Shown: one piece after another, positions 5,383-5,384 of the stretch | How positions within the stretch are numbered: the first letter of the stretch is position 1 | Layout: each line of letters starts with the position of its first letter | Assembly: GCA_030696545.1 (NCBI GenBank) | Contig: JAUYSA010000080.1 | Span: 1-5,384 of the forward strand | Direction: 5' to 3' | Length of the DNA stretch: 5,384 nucleotides | DNA from: Hyphomonadaceae bacterium | Lineage (GTDB): Bacteria > Pseudomonadota > Alphaproteobacteria > Caulobacterales > Hyphomonadaceae | Translations under genes and position numbers: made by a program | The notes under the pieces: generated by a model | Told to the model about the DNA's origin: nothing | Database searches by the model: none | What the model saw: the letters and a program-made list of their open reading frames with translations, nothing else

Positions 5383-5384
5383 TC

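Overview
This 5.4 kb window looks like ordinary core chromosome from a GC-rich alphaproteobacterium. The grouping of comF, grxC and a DUF1178 gene, an NDUFAF5-type methyltransferase and a parvulin-argJ-mutT cluster fit that class. The Flp pilin and the form of ComF are compatible with the Caulobacterales/Hyphomonadaceae side. That placement is inferred from gene content and protein style; no rRNA or marker gene in the window proves it. Coding density is very high: no gene-free stretch exceeds about 100 bases, and I see no tRNA, rRNA, insertion sequence, CRISPR array or phage gene.

Left block (about 1-1468, minus strand): comF, then grxC, then a DUF1178 zinc-ribbon protein whose 3' end runs off the left edge. 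comF and grxC are separated by 99 bases; grxC and DUF1178 by 21. grxC and DUF1178 appear to use GTG starts and comF probably uses TTG, each backed by a Shine-Dalgarno match. Middle (1456-2385, plus strand): a single class I SAM-fold gene of the BioC-like/NDUFAF5 family. It is divergent from comF, with 5' ends that touch or overlap, and convergent with the next block, with a 4-base tail-to-tail overlap.

Right block (2382-5382, minus strand): a compact apparent operon in the order parvulin-type peptidylprolyl isomerase lipoprotein, argJ (ornithine acetyltransferase), a MutT-like Nudix hydrolase and a small Flp/type IVb prepilin. Gaps are 29, 30 and -4 bases. The promoter should lie beyond the right edge. 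The functions are diverse (envelope protein folding, arginine biosynthesis, nucleotide-pool cleaning, pilin), so the arrangement looks like a conserved housekeeping string rather than one pathway. The Flp pilin at its end is the odd member, because no Tad secretion genes are visible.

I do not see convincing evidence of a new system. The points most worth a second look are the orphan Flp pilin translationally coupled to mutT, the ComF protein whose first zinc ribbon has lost its cysteines, the Ala/Pro/Thr-rich tail on the parvulin lipoprotein, and a close pair of GANTC sites in the only real intergenic gap.
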